Program-made: the position numbers and the translations under genes | Shown here: piece after piece, positions 1 to 6,803 of the stretch | Layout: each line of letters starts with the position of its first letter | How positions within the stretch are numbered: position 1 is the stretch's first letter | NCBI GenBank assembly: GCA_002868985.1 | Contig: PKTV01000543.1 | Location: 1 to 9,415 of the forward strand | DNA from: Desulfobacteraceae bacterium | GTDB taxonomy: Bacteria; Desulfobacterota; Desulfobacteria; Desulfobacterales; UBA11574 | DNA: 9,415 nucleotides | Reading direction: 5' to 3' | Notes under the pieces: model-generated | Seen by the model: the letters and a program-made list of their open reading frames with translations, nothing else | Told to the model about the DNA's origin: nothing | Database searches by the model: none

Positions 1-363
1 AAGTTGATGATGGCTTCATATTGCGGCGGTATGAGCATTGCCTACTCACAGGTGGGGATATGCCATGCCCTTTCATACGGACTTGGCTTTGTATTGGGAA
101 TTCATCACGGGATCGGCAACTGCATTGTTTTTGACTACCTGGAAGACTATTACTCCCAAGGGGTTCGCGAGTTTCGCGAAATGATGGAAAAACATGATAT
201 TCATCTCCCCCGGAACCTAGTGGCAAATATTGAAAGTGATAAGCTGGAAAAAATGGTTGATGTTGCCCTTGTTTTAGAACCTCTTTGGGAAAATGCCCTG
301 GGCACCGACTGGAAAGAGATAATGACACGGGACAAAATCAAAGAATTGTATCAAAAAATGTAA
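1..363 (+). CDS. Iron-containing alcohol dehydrogenase, C-terminal part (possibly KdnB-type Kdo 8-oxidase)
   Basis: This is the last 120 codons of a gene whose start lies outside the window. The reading frame is open from the first base. It ends in TAA. The fragment matches the helical C-terminal domain of group III (iron-dependent) alcohol dehydrogenases. A segment reading ICHALSYGLGFVLGIHHG holds two histidines 14 residues apart (codons at 64-66 and 106-108). This is the spacing of the two metal-binding histidines in FucO-like enzymes. The following GNCIVFDYLEDYY stretch resembles, from memory, proteins annotated as 3-deoxy-D-manno-octulosonate 8-oxidase (KdnB). KdnB oxidises the 8-hydroxyl of Kdo on the way to 8-amino-Kdo in lipopolysaccharide. 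The family assignment is firm; the KdnB assignment is tentative, because the NAD-binding half and any kdnA partner are not visible. The next gene starts about 60 bases downstream on the same strand. Confidence 0.8.
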   Translation, partial: KLMMASYCGGMSIAYSQVGICHALSYGLGFVLGIHHGIGNCIVFDYLEDYYSQGVREFREMMEKHDIHLPRNLVANIESDKLEKMVDVALVLEPLWENALGTDWKEIMTRDKIKELYQKM

Positions 364-411
364 TGATAACAAAATGTTCTCGGCTTTATTTTATTCACAA
401 CGAGTGTCTTT

Positions 412-415
412 GGAG
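412..415 (+). promoter_or_regulatory. Ribosome binding site deciding the start of the GlmS-like gene
   Basis: GGAG lies six bases before the ATG at 422, which is good Shine-Dalgarno spacing. The ATG at 374, in the same frame, has no purine-rich ribosome binding site in front of it. The 422 start is therefore preferred, although neither start places the expected catalytic cysteine at the N-terminus. Confidence 0.5.
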
Positions 416-421
416 ATTCTA

Positions 422-3400
422 ATGGAATTCGTAACAAAAATATATTTTAAATCAAAATGGTTATGCCGCCGAATCCTGGATGGTCTTCTTTCCGATGTCT
501 ATTTCGGAAAACACATGTCCGGCGTGCCGAATCATTCCATTGTATTTTTTCCGTGCCATGATCACATCCTGTGTTGTGGAATAACGGGTATTGTTTCATT
601 TAAGAATAAAAAAGAGTCGGATGATCATGCGGATCTCGTTGTTTTGAACGGCATGCTTGAGAAACTTGAAGTCCATCAGTTCGAAAATTGTAAACAGAAT
701 AATTTGTGTTTTAAAGACCATTATCTGGGCGGCAAGGGACATGTCGATTCTCTTTTGCAGGCTGTTCGCACGTTAAAACGTAATGGCGCTTTTTACGATT
801 TTTTTACAGATGATAAGAGCCAAAATGAACTTGCAGGTTTTGCCCGCCGGCTTTCAGGGGTAGTCGATTCAGAATCGAAATACTTGGCTGATCATATGGG
901 GTATCTCGATTCTGAAGAAGTGGATATTCTGATCCACCGCATCGACAATTTAAAAGATATTGCCTGGTGTCTTGCTTCTGAGATGATCGGTAATATTAAA
1001 AAGATTAAAAAGTTGCTGGGCCCCGGAAACGAGGATCCCAACATCACCGTCGTCAGTATCTTCAAGCAGATCAACTCTGTATTGAACAGTATTGACCGAC
1101 TTGAGGTTCGAGGCCGTGATTCGGCAGGGATTTCCATGATGTTTATTCTCGATGGCAGTGAATATGACCGTTTTAAAAAAGCCTTGGGAAAAATGAATCT
1201 TGCGGAACGATTAGCAGAGCGAATGGCTCAGAACGTTCTTGTTAACTCGGGTATAAACATCAATCAGACAACGGATGAAAATAATCAAAGACGTGTTTCC
1301 CTTGCCCTGACGTATAAAGTCGCCGCAGAAGTGGGGCGTCTGGGAGATAATATTCGTTTTATACGAAAGCAAATTAAAAACGACAAGATTTTGCAGAGAC
1401 TGGTTTCGTTTTCCCATAAACACTTTACGATTTCCGCCCATACCCGATGGGCCTCTGTGGGTGCCATCAGTGAACCGAACTGTCACCCCGTCGACAATAA
1501 ACTTTCGGGGGATAATATTCAACACAGCGGCATTATCCATGTGTGCCTAAACGGGGATATCGATAATTATCTTGAATTGAAAAAAGAATATGAAAGAAAT
1601 GGTTGTTTTGTACACCAGGATATTACCACCGATACCAAGATTATTCCGCTTCAAGTTGGAAAGTATATTCAACTGGGTTTTGATGTAGAGGAAGCTTTTC
1701 GTCTGGCTGTGAATGATTTCGAGGGGTCGCATGCCATATCCATGCATACCGACCTGGATCCCGGCAGGCTTTTCCTGGCTCAGAAAGGGAGCGGGCAGGC
1801 CATTTTTGTCGGTATTTCAGAGGGTCACTATGTTCCTTCTTCCGAGGTTTACGGTCTGGTTGAAGAAACGCCCTTTTTTGTCAAGATGGACGGGGAAAAA
1901 GAGGTACAAGGAAAAAACGGTTTAACCCAGGGCCAGATTTTTATCTTAGACCAAAAATCCCCCGGAGGAATAGATGGTATTACAGCCATGTATTATGACC
2001 GAACGCCGGTTACCCTCAATGAAAAGGACATAAAGCATACCGAAATTACGTCCAGAGACATCGACCGCCAGGATTTTCCCCATTATTTTTTAAAGGAGAT
2101 TTCAGAAGCGCCGATTTCGGTGGAAAAAACCCTTCAGAACCGCTGGAAAATCATGCATGATGATATGAATCGATATACGATAACCCTGGATGAAACCATG
2201 TTTCCGGAAGCACTGCAACAGGCGCTTCTTGATAAAAAGATACGACGCATCTTTTTTGTCGGCCAAGGGACTGCCGGTGTGGCTGCACTGGCATGTGCAG
2301 ACATTCTGAATCACTATATGGATGATTCATCCTTTTATATCAGTGCACTGAAAGCATCGGAGCTCAGCGGATTTAAACTGAGTGAGAAAGAGAAAACAAA
2401 TACGATGGCAGACGCCCTTGTCATTGCCATAAGCCAGTCCGGAACAACAACAGATACCAATCGTGCCGTTGAAATGGTAAAAGAACGGGGCGCCTATACC
2501 CTGGCCATCGTTAACCGAAGGGATTCCGATATCACCTTCAAGGTTGACGGCGTTATCTACACCAGCAGCGGTCGCGATATCGAGATGTCGGTGGCTTCCA
2601 CAAAGGCATTCTATTCACAAGTTGTTGCCGGAGCGATCTTGGGGCTTAAAATTGCCGGGCTTAAGAAGCGAAGACAGAATGACTTTATTTCAACGGAAAT
2701 AAAACAGCTTCTCAAGCTGCCGGATCACATGAGAACGATTCTATCCATGCGAAACCAGATCGGAAACTCTGCCAAAAGGCTTGCCACAACCAAGACATAT
2801 TGGGCTGCAGTGGGCAGCGGACCCAACAAGGCGGCGGCGGATGAAATCCGGATCAAACTGAGCGAACTGTGCTATAAAACGATTTCCTCTGATTATATTG
2901 AAGATAAAAAGCATATCGATCTTTCTTCAGAACCCCTGATTATTGTTTGTGCCGCAGGCACAAGGGGAACCGTTATTGGCGATATCATAAAGGATACCGC
3001 AATATTTCAAGCCCATAAGGCAGTGCCGGTAGTCATCGCCGATGAGGGTGAAAAGGGGTTTGAACCTTATGCGGCGGATGTCTTTTATGTTCCATTGATC
3101 AGCGAACATTTCTCACCCATTTTAAACACGCTGGTGGGCCATATCTGGGGATACTATGCAGCCGTGGCCATTGATGAGGCTTCACGGTTCCTTTACGCCT
3201 TCAATAAAGATGTTCGGGACATAGTGGATGATTATTCAAGAAAAAATATGGACGTTTATGAACTTGTTTTGGGAAAACCTTTTCGGGAAAAAATCGCTCT
3301 ATTTTATAAAGAATTCAGAAAAAGAAAAGCTGCCAGCGGTTTTCCTACGGCCATGGGACTTGAGATGGCGGCAGATCTAACGCTTTTGCTTAAATATTTG

Positions 3401-4168
3401 TCGGGCCGGCTACCGATATCTGATTTTGAAATCGATTTTGGGAAAAAGGGTACGGCTTTGAACATGTTGAACAAACTGTTTGAATGTCTGGGAGAATCGA
3501 TTAACTGTATGTCTCGTCCTGTGGATGCCATCCGACACCAGGCCAAGACGGTCACTGTGGGGACTAGCCGTATCAGCGCAAAGCTGGAAGGTATACTGTT
3601 CGATACATTGGTTGAATACAACATTAGCACTCCCCAGCTTATTAACAGGAATATTATTGTACTTAAAAATTTACAGGAAATCGTTGCCGATATTCAAGGG
3701 GCTATCCTGTATAGAATTGTCGGTTTGAATGTTCTCGGTGAACCGGCAGAAGAGACAACCATTGAAATCATTAGAAAAGAGGGTGTGTTAAAACCGATTC
3801 CGTCCCGAGTCGAAACTGACAATTTGCTCAAAGGGACCAAGAGAATTATTGTTCGGGAAGGGAATGTCTATATCGGTATCGGCCGAAAAGATGACCGTAG
3901 CATTATCGTTATCCCGATTATATCTACATCTCCTGATATGCCGAATATCATCGAAAATATTTTGCTATTGAATATATCGTTCAAAGAAAATGTGCCGCTT
4001 GCCGTTAAAATAAAGGCTCTTGGCGGGAAATATGAACGGATTAAAAATATTGTCCAGGAAAGCAGTGTGAAGTGGGATGATCAGCATCTTGAACTTGTTG
4101 AGATGAAGGCACTTTTTGGGATATCAGCAGAAAAAGTTGGTGATTTTATCGTATCTTGTATTTCATAG
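422..4168 (+). CDS. Giant GlmS-like protein: class II glutamine amidotransferase plus twin SIS domains with extra segments
   Basis: The product of 1248 residues is twice the usual GlmS length (about 610). GlmS makes glucosamine-6-phosphate from fructose-6-phosphate and glutamine, the first step to UDP-GlcNAc. Numbered from the 422 start, the glutaminase domain shows CGITGIVSF at 52-60, RGRDSAG at 230-236, HTRWAS at 340-345 and NGDIDN at 377-382. About 170 mainly helical residues are inserted between the first two motifs, where GlmS has about 20. SIS domain 1 spans about 608-745, with ISQSGTTTDT at 670-679 and ASTKAF at 725-730. SIS domain 2 spans about 793-930. By eye, the isomerase residues E488, H504 and K603 of E. 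coli GlmS match E815, H832 and K929. Residues from about 950 to 1248 are an extension I do not recognise. The nucleophile Cys52 is not at the N-terminus, so a propeptide or another start is needed. An alternative start at 374 would add 16 residues. Whether it is the cell's main GlmS or a specialised aminosugar enzyme cannot be decided here. Confidence 0.85.
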   Translation: MEFVTKIYFKSKWLCRRILDGLLSDVYFGKHMSGVPNHSIVFFPCHDHILCCGITGIVSFKNKKESDDHADLVVLNGMLEKLEVHQFENCKQNNLCFKDHYLGGKGHVDSLLQAVRTLKRNGAFYDFFTDDKSQNELAGFARRLSGVVDSESKYLADHMGYLDSEEVDILIHRIDNLKDIAWCLASEMIGNIKKIKKLLGPGNEDPNITVVSIFKQINSVLNSIDRLEVRGRDSAGISMMFILDGSEYDRFKKALGKMNLAERLAERMAQNVLVNSGININQTTDENNQRRVSLALTYKVAAEVGRLGDNIRFIRKQIKNDKILQRLVSFSHKHFTISAHTRWASVGAISEPNCHPVDNKLSGDNIQHSGIIHVCLNGDIDNYLELKKEYERNGCFVHQDITTDTKIIPLQVGKYIQLGFDVEEAFRLAVNDFEGSHAISMHTDLDPGRLFLAQKGSGQAIFVGISEGHYVPSSEVYGLVEETPFFVKMDGEKEVQGKNGLTQGQIFILDQKSPGGIDGITAMYYDRTPVTLNEKDIKHTEITSRDIDRQDFPHYFLKEISEAPISVEKTLQNRWKIMHDDMNRYTITLDETMFPEALQQALLDKKIRRIFFVGQGTAGVAALACADILNHYMDDSSFYISALKASELSGFKLSEKEKTNTMADALVIAISQSGTTTDTNRAVEMVKERGAYTLAIVNRRDSDITFKVDGVIYTSSGRDIEMSVASTKAFYSQVVAGAILGLKIAGLKKRRQNDFISTEIKQLLKLPDHMRTILSMRNQIGNSAKRLATTKTYWAAVGSGPNKAAADEIRIKLSELCYKTISSDYIEDKKHIDLSSEPLIIVCAAGTRGTVIGDIIKDTAIFQAHKAVPVVIADEGEKGFEPYAADVFYVPLISEHFSPILNTLVGHIWGYYAAVAIDEASRFLYAFNKDVRDIVDDYSRKNMDVYELVLGKPFREKIALFYKEFRKRKAASGFPTAMGLEMAADLTLLLKYLSGRLPISDFEIDFGKKGTALNMLNKLFECLGESINCMSRPVDAIRHQAKTVTVGTSRISAKLEGILFDTLVEYNISTPQLINRNIIVLKNLQEIVADIQGAILYRIVGLNVLGEPAEETTIEIIRKEGVLKPIPSRVETDNLLKGTKRIIVREGNVYIGIGRKDDRSIIVIPIISTSPDMPNIIENILLLNISFKENVPLAVKIKALGGKYERIKNIVQESSVKWDDQHLELVEMKALFGISAEKVGDFIVSCIS

Positions 4169-4894
4169 TTTGCAGGGTATTTTCCGGTTTAATCTGATGG
4201 TTTTCAGGTCGATCCGCGTATCATAGACCAGAATTTCGACACCCTGTTTTAAAACCTGTCTCAGTTCCCTTCCGTAAGCAGGATCGATATGATCGGCGGG
4301 TTGAAAAACTTTTGCGTCCATTCGTTGTATGACATAAAATATCACACAGCGAAACCCTTTGGAAACAAGGGCGGAAAGTTCCAACAGATGCTTGAGCCCT
4401 CTTGATGTTACCGCGTCGGGAAAACATGCAACCCCTCCTTTTACCAGAGTACAGTTTTTAATTTCTACATAGCATCGTTTTCCATCTTCACTGCTTAAAA
4501 GAATATCGAGCCGGGTATTATCGGAGGTTTTAACCTCTCGTGCAATGTTGTCGTATCCGTTAAGATCTGATACCAAACCAGCCTTAATGGATTCTGCGAC
4601 CAGCCGGTTAGGGATCAACGTGTTGATACCGACGATCGACGTGGGCATTTCAATGAGTTCCCATGTGTATTTTAGTTTTCGTTTGGGATTATCATGAAAC
4701 GACAGATGAACCGGCCGGCCGGGCTCACAACATTCCCGCATGCTGCCCGAATTGGGGCAGTGGGCGGTGACCACTTCACCATCTGCTAATTTTACGTCTG
4801 CCATGAAGCGCTTGTATCGTTTAACAAGGGTTCCCGGTATAAGTTCTGGCCAGGCCAAATCTCTTGATGATGTTGAACTTTTATTTTTATTCAT
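4163..4894 (-). CDS. sfsA: SfsA family DNA/RNA nuclease-like protein
   Basis: The 243-residue product is close to the family length (234 in E. coli). SfsA was named for stimulating sugar fermentation in E. coli; the family is now usually annotated as a nucleic-acid-binding, nuclease-like protein. Its cellular role is poorly settled. Family motifs seen are HCPNSGSM at 45-52, RLDILL at 128-133, VEIKNCTL at 143-150, FPDAVTSRGLKHLLEL at 158-173 and FYVIQRMD at 186-193. The D-(E)xK pattern of RLD and VEIK fits a PD-(D/E)XK-type core. The frame is open 30 codons further upstream to 4984, but I chose the ATG at 4894. It has an AGGTGG ribosome binding site at six bases, and the extra N-terminal residues look unlike the family. 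The gene converges on the GlmS-like gene and shares its last six bases, so no separate terminator lies between them. It is divergent from the DUF1844 gene. Confidence 0.93.
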   Translation of the reverse strand: MNKNKSSTSSRDLAWPELIPGTLVKRYKRFMADVKLADGEVVTAHCPNSGSMRECCEPGRPVHLSFHDNPKRKLKYTWELIEMPTSIVGINTLIPNRLVAESIKAGLVSDLNGYDNIAREVKTSDNTRLDILLSSEDGKRCYVEIKNCTLVKGGVACFPDAVTSRGLKHLLELSALVSKGFRCVIFYVIQRMDAKVFQPADHIDPAYGRELRQVLKQGVEILVYDTRIDLKTIRLNRKIPCKL

Positions 4895-4900
4895 GGAAGA

Positions 4901-4906
4901 CCACCT
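4901..4906 (-). promoter_or_regulatory. Ribosome binding site of sfsA
   Basis: Read on the minus strand, AGGTGG lies six bases before the ATG at 4894. It decides between this start and the longer open frame beginning at 4984. Confidence 0.55.
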
Positions 4907-5181
4907 GTTATTATTTATCGCTACAGATCGGTGAATATTGAAAAAATAATCGCCCAAATTTCCGTTTTCATGGGGTGTGTCCAATTTAGGTTAAACATAC
5001 CCTATTGCATTGTTCAAGCGTATAAGTGGATGTTGTTAAAAATGTGTCTCAAATCGTTATAAATATTGTTGAAAAGATCTTTGTTCTCTGTTAAATTGCT
5101 TGTTTTAGTAATTTCTTATTAAAGTTGCAAAACGTTAGCTTTTATAAAATATTACCGTTAACTTAACAATCATAAATATAC
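4907..5181. other. AT-rich divergent intergenic spacer between sfsA and the DUF1844 gene
   Basis: About 275 bases lie between the ribosome binding sites of two divergent genes, so promoters for both should lie here. The sequence is rich in A/T runs. I see no convincing coding frame, RNA gene or long inverted repeat. The part up to 4984 is an open upstream extension of the sfsA frame, which I regard as non-coding. Confidence 0.5.
5069..5097 (+). promoter_or_regulatory. Candidate sigma-70-type promoter for the DUF1844 gene
   Basis: TTGAAA (5069-5074, five of six matches to TTGACA) is followed after 17 bases by TAAATT (5092-5097, four of six matches to TATAAT). The spacing is ideal, but such matches are common in AT-rich DNA. 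This is only a candidate, about 95 bases before the start codon. I did not find an equally good candidate for sfsA on the other strand. Confidence 0.25.
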
Positions 5182-5193
5182 AGGAGAGGGGAA

Positions 5194-5601
5194 ATGCCGG
5201 ATAAAAAAGATTTTGTTATCAAAGACAAGAGGATATTTGCAGAAGGGGATGAGGAAAAACCGATCAAAGAAGACAAGGAAAAGCCCTTGGATGAAGCAAC
5301 AGCTGAAGAATCTGAAAGTGAGGCGGCTCAAGATCAAGAAGAAACAGACTATCAACTTCCTGAAATAAACTTTGCGACCTTTATTTTTTCTTTGAATCAT
5401 TCCGTGCTGGTGCACCTGGGCGTCATGGATGACCCGTCCACCGGGAAAAAGGCAAGAAACCTACCAATTGCCAAACAGACCATAGATATTCTGGGCATGC
5501 TTGAAGAAAAAACTCAAGGAAATTTAACAGAAGATGAAGCGAAAATGCTTAAAAGCATTCTCTATGATCTGCGGATGATTTATATTAAAGAAAAGGGTTA
5601 A
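5194..5601 (+). CDS. DUF1844 domain protein
   Basis: A 135-residue protein of unknown function. Residues 1-55 are highly charged and acidic, rich in E, D and K, and probably disordered. Residues 56-131 match my memory of DUF1844, a short helical domain found next to housekeeping genes in deltaproteobacteria and some other phyla. Its most recognisable part is INFATFIFSLNHSVLVHLG (59-77), followed by ARNLPIAKQTIDILGMLEEK (87-106) and a C-terminal TEDEAKMLKSILYDLRM segment. No signal peptide or clear membrane span is present. The start is well supported: AGGAG at 5182-5186 lies seven bases before the ATG. The stop codon TAA falls inside the left terminal repeat of the palindromic element that follows, so the last residues may have been changed by its insertion. 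The biochemical role is unknown. Confidence 0.85.
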   Translation: MPDKKDFVIKDKRIFAEGDEEKPIKEDKEKPLDEATAEESESEAAQDQEETDYQLPEINFATFIFSLNHSVLVHLGVMDDPSTGKKARNLPIAKQTIDILGMLEEKTQGNLTEDEAKMLKSILYDLRMIYIKEKG

Positions 5602-5776
5602 CCCGATATTTCATGAAAATTTTTACCCTACGGGCGTGTCCGAGACGCCCATTTCCCCGCTATTTGCGGGATCTGCGAGCCGCGTTGTTATCAAGGGCTT
5701 GCAGTAGCCAACTGCGGTTGCGCCCTTGAATGCTTTGCAAATGAACGCCTCGCACACGTGTAATATCCGGGTTAAC
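5597..5776. mobile_element. MITE-like palindromic element with terminal inverted repeats
   Basis: The left end GTTAACCCGATATT (5597-5610) and the right end AATATCCGGGTTAAC (5762-5776) are inverted copies differing by one inserted base. The match can be extended outward to GGGT at 5595 and ACCC at 5780 if a two-base gap is allowed. Between them lie several hairpins: GGGCGT/ACGCCC (5632-5637 with 5645-5650), CCCGC/GCGGG (5656-5660 with 5666-5670) and a long compound hairpin at 5674-5754. The short palindromes TTTCATGAAA (5609-5618) and ACACGTGT (5754-5761) lie near the ends. The element is GC-richer than the flanking spacers and has no credible gene. A 68-codon open frame on the minus strand is not protein-like. 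I see no clear target-site duplication. This fits a non-autonomous miniature transposable element or REP-like dispersed repeat; mobility is inferred because only one copy is visible. Confidence 0.6.
5674..5754. repeat. Long compound hairpin inside the MITE-like element
   Basis: The outer stem pairs TGCGAG (5674-5679) with CTCGCA (5749-5754) and GCGTT (5682-5686) with AACGC (5744-5748), leaving a CC bulge on the left side. Inside it, TCAAGGGC (5691-5698) pairs perfectly with GCCCTTGA (5722-5729). At the tip, GCAGT (5701-5705) pairs with ACTGC (5711-5715) around an AGCCA loop. The nested stems total 24 base pairs within 81 bases. If transcribed, it would fold as a stable RNA arm in the DUF1844-ispE message. 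Confidence 0.7.
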
Positions 5777-5787
5777 ACCCATAGCGT

Positions 5788-6648
5788 ATGAAAATATTTT
5801 CTCCCGCCAAAATAAACCTTTTTTTGCAAATTTTAGGAAAAAGGTCAGACGGCTATCATGATCTGATTACCCTGATGTGCTGTATCGGACTTTACGATAC
5901 GGTTTCACTAACCTTCGGTGTTAAGGATATCGCTGTCTCATGTCATCATCCTGTTGTTCCGGAAGATGACACAAACCTTGCCTTTGTTGCAGCACATCAA
6001 TTTTTAAAAACACTCAACAAAAATGAAGGCGTAAAAATTTTCATTCAGAAACAGATACCGGTTGCCGCAGGCCTTGGCGGAGGAAGCAGTAATGCCGCCG
6101 CTGTTTTATTAGGGTTAAACCGCTATTACGGTTATCCGTTTTCCACAGAAGAGCTCATGTCCATGGGGCTTTCCATAGGCGCCGATGTCCCCTTTTTTAT
6201 TTTCCAAAGACCGGCAATCGCTTCAGGTATCGGTGAGAAACTGGAGGCCTACCAAAATCTTAAAAACCTCAAGATATTATTGGTTTTCCCTGGATTCAGT
6301 GTTTCAACAGCCGATGTTTATAAAAAACTGAATTTGGGATTGACAAAGTGTGAAAAAAAACTTAAAAGTTTCCTTTTAAATAAGCAACGTTTCGATCCAA
6401 GATGCCATTTATGCAATGATCTTGAAGCTGTTACAGCATCAGAGTATCCTGTTATAAAAACTATTAAAGAAGCGCTTTTAAGCCACGGAGCACTGGGAGC
6501 TTTAATGACAGGAAGCGGACCGACCATATTCGGCCTTTTTTCTGATTCAAATGCAGCCTCAGAAGCGAGTCATGCGCTTTTTCGTACCTATAAATGGAAA
6601 ATGCATCTTGCGGATATGATAACACAGGGTACAGGATACTATATTTAG
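5788..6648 (+). CDS. ispE: 4-diphosphocytidyl-2-C-methyl-D-erythritol kinase
   Basis: IspE is a cytosolic enzyme of the MEP (non-mevalonate) isoprenoid pathway. It phosphorylates the 2-hydroxyl of CDP-methylerythritol using ATP. The 286-residue length equals the family norm (283 in E. coli). GHMP kinase features are all visible: the N-terminal SPAKINLFL with the catalytic lysine K8, the glycine-rich ATP loop PVAAGLGGGSSNAAA at 91-105, GADVPFF at 131-137 with the catalytic aspartate D133, and the third motif MTGSGPT at 240-246. The ATG is the family start, since MKIFSPAKINLFL is where homologues begin. No good ribosome binding site precedes it; the bases upstream belong to the right end of the palindromic element. 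Translation may therefore be weak or depend on the upstream gene. It is followed by tRNA-Gln and prs on the same strand. Confidence 0.97.
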   Translation: MKIFSPAKINLFLQILGKRSDGYHDLITLMCCIGLYDTVSLTFGVKDIAVSCHHPVVPEDDTNLAFVAAHQFLKTLNKNEGVKIFIQKQIPVAAGLGGGSSNAAAVLLGLNRYYGYPFSTEELMSMGLSIGADVPFFIFQRPAIASGIGEKLEAYQNLKNLKILLVFPGFSVSTADVYKKLNLGLTKCEKKLKSFLLNKQRFDPRCHLCNDLEAVTASEYPVIKTIKEALLSHGALGALMTGSGPTIFGLFSDSNAASEASHALFRTYKWKMHLADMITQGTGYYI

Positions 6649-6684
6649 TATTCAGGCTTTAAGGGTCAGGGAGTTAAGATACTG

Positions 6685-6728
6685 GATGCAGGTATTATGC
6701 ATCATTATGTGTCCTGCATCTTTCTTTC
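6685..6728 (+). terminator. Possible Rho-independent terminator after ispE
   Basis: GATGCAGG (6685-6692) and CCTGCATC (6713-6720) form a perfect eight-base-pair stem, followed directly by TTTCTTTC. The loop of 20 bases is long for a terminator, and the T run is interrupted by C. The tail ends exactly where the tRNA begins. It could instead be a leader hairpin of the tRNA precursor. A TATTAT box at 6693-6698 in the loop could also serve as a -10 element for the tRNA, though I see no good -35. Confidence 0.4.
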
Positions 6729-6803
6729 TGGGGCGTCGTCAAGCGGTAAGACACAGGACTTTGGTTCCTGCATTCGGAGGTTCGAATCCTCCCGCCCCAG
6801 CCA
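6729..6803 (+). tRNA. tRNA-Gln (anticodon UUG)
   Basis: A full cloverleaf can be drawn. The acceptor stem pairs TGGGGCG (6729-6735) with CGCCCCA (6793-6799). The D arm is GTC/GAC around an AAGCGGTAA loop. The anticodon stem pairs CAGGA (6754-6758) with TCCTG (6766-6770) around the loop CTTTGGT, which puts TTG at 6761-6763 and reads CAA codons. The T arm is GGAGG/CCTCC around TTCGAAT. The discriminator base is G at 6800 and CCA is encoded at 6801-6803. The acceptor stem starting with a U-A pair is a typical identity feature of glutamine tRNAs. It sits between ispE and prs, an arrangement I recall from other deltaproteobacteria. Confidence 0.97.

Noticed and set aside
374..421. An earlier ATG start at 374 for the GlmS-like gene
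   Set aside because: It is in frame but has no ribosome binding site, whereas ATG 422 has GGAG six bases upstream. It adds only 16 residues with no family match. It cannot be fully excluded.
3304..3630. A 108-codon minus-strand open frame within the GlmS-like gene
   Set aside because: It lies antisense to a clear coding region and has no recognisable motif. The same applies to the other antisense frames over ispE, prs, rplY and the pyrophosphatase gene.
4895..4984. A 30-codon N-terminal extension of sfsA starting at 4984
   Set aside because: Homologues begin near the 4894 start, which has a good AGGTGG. The extension would give 273 residues, longer than the family norm.
5623..5829. A 68-codon minus-strand open frame across the palindromic element
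   Set aside because: It is made of hairpin arms plus the antisense of the ispE start. No family is recognisable, and structured repeats often give chance open frames.
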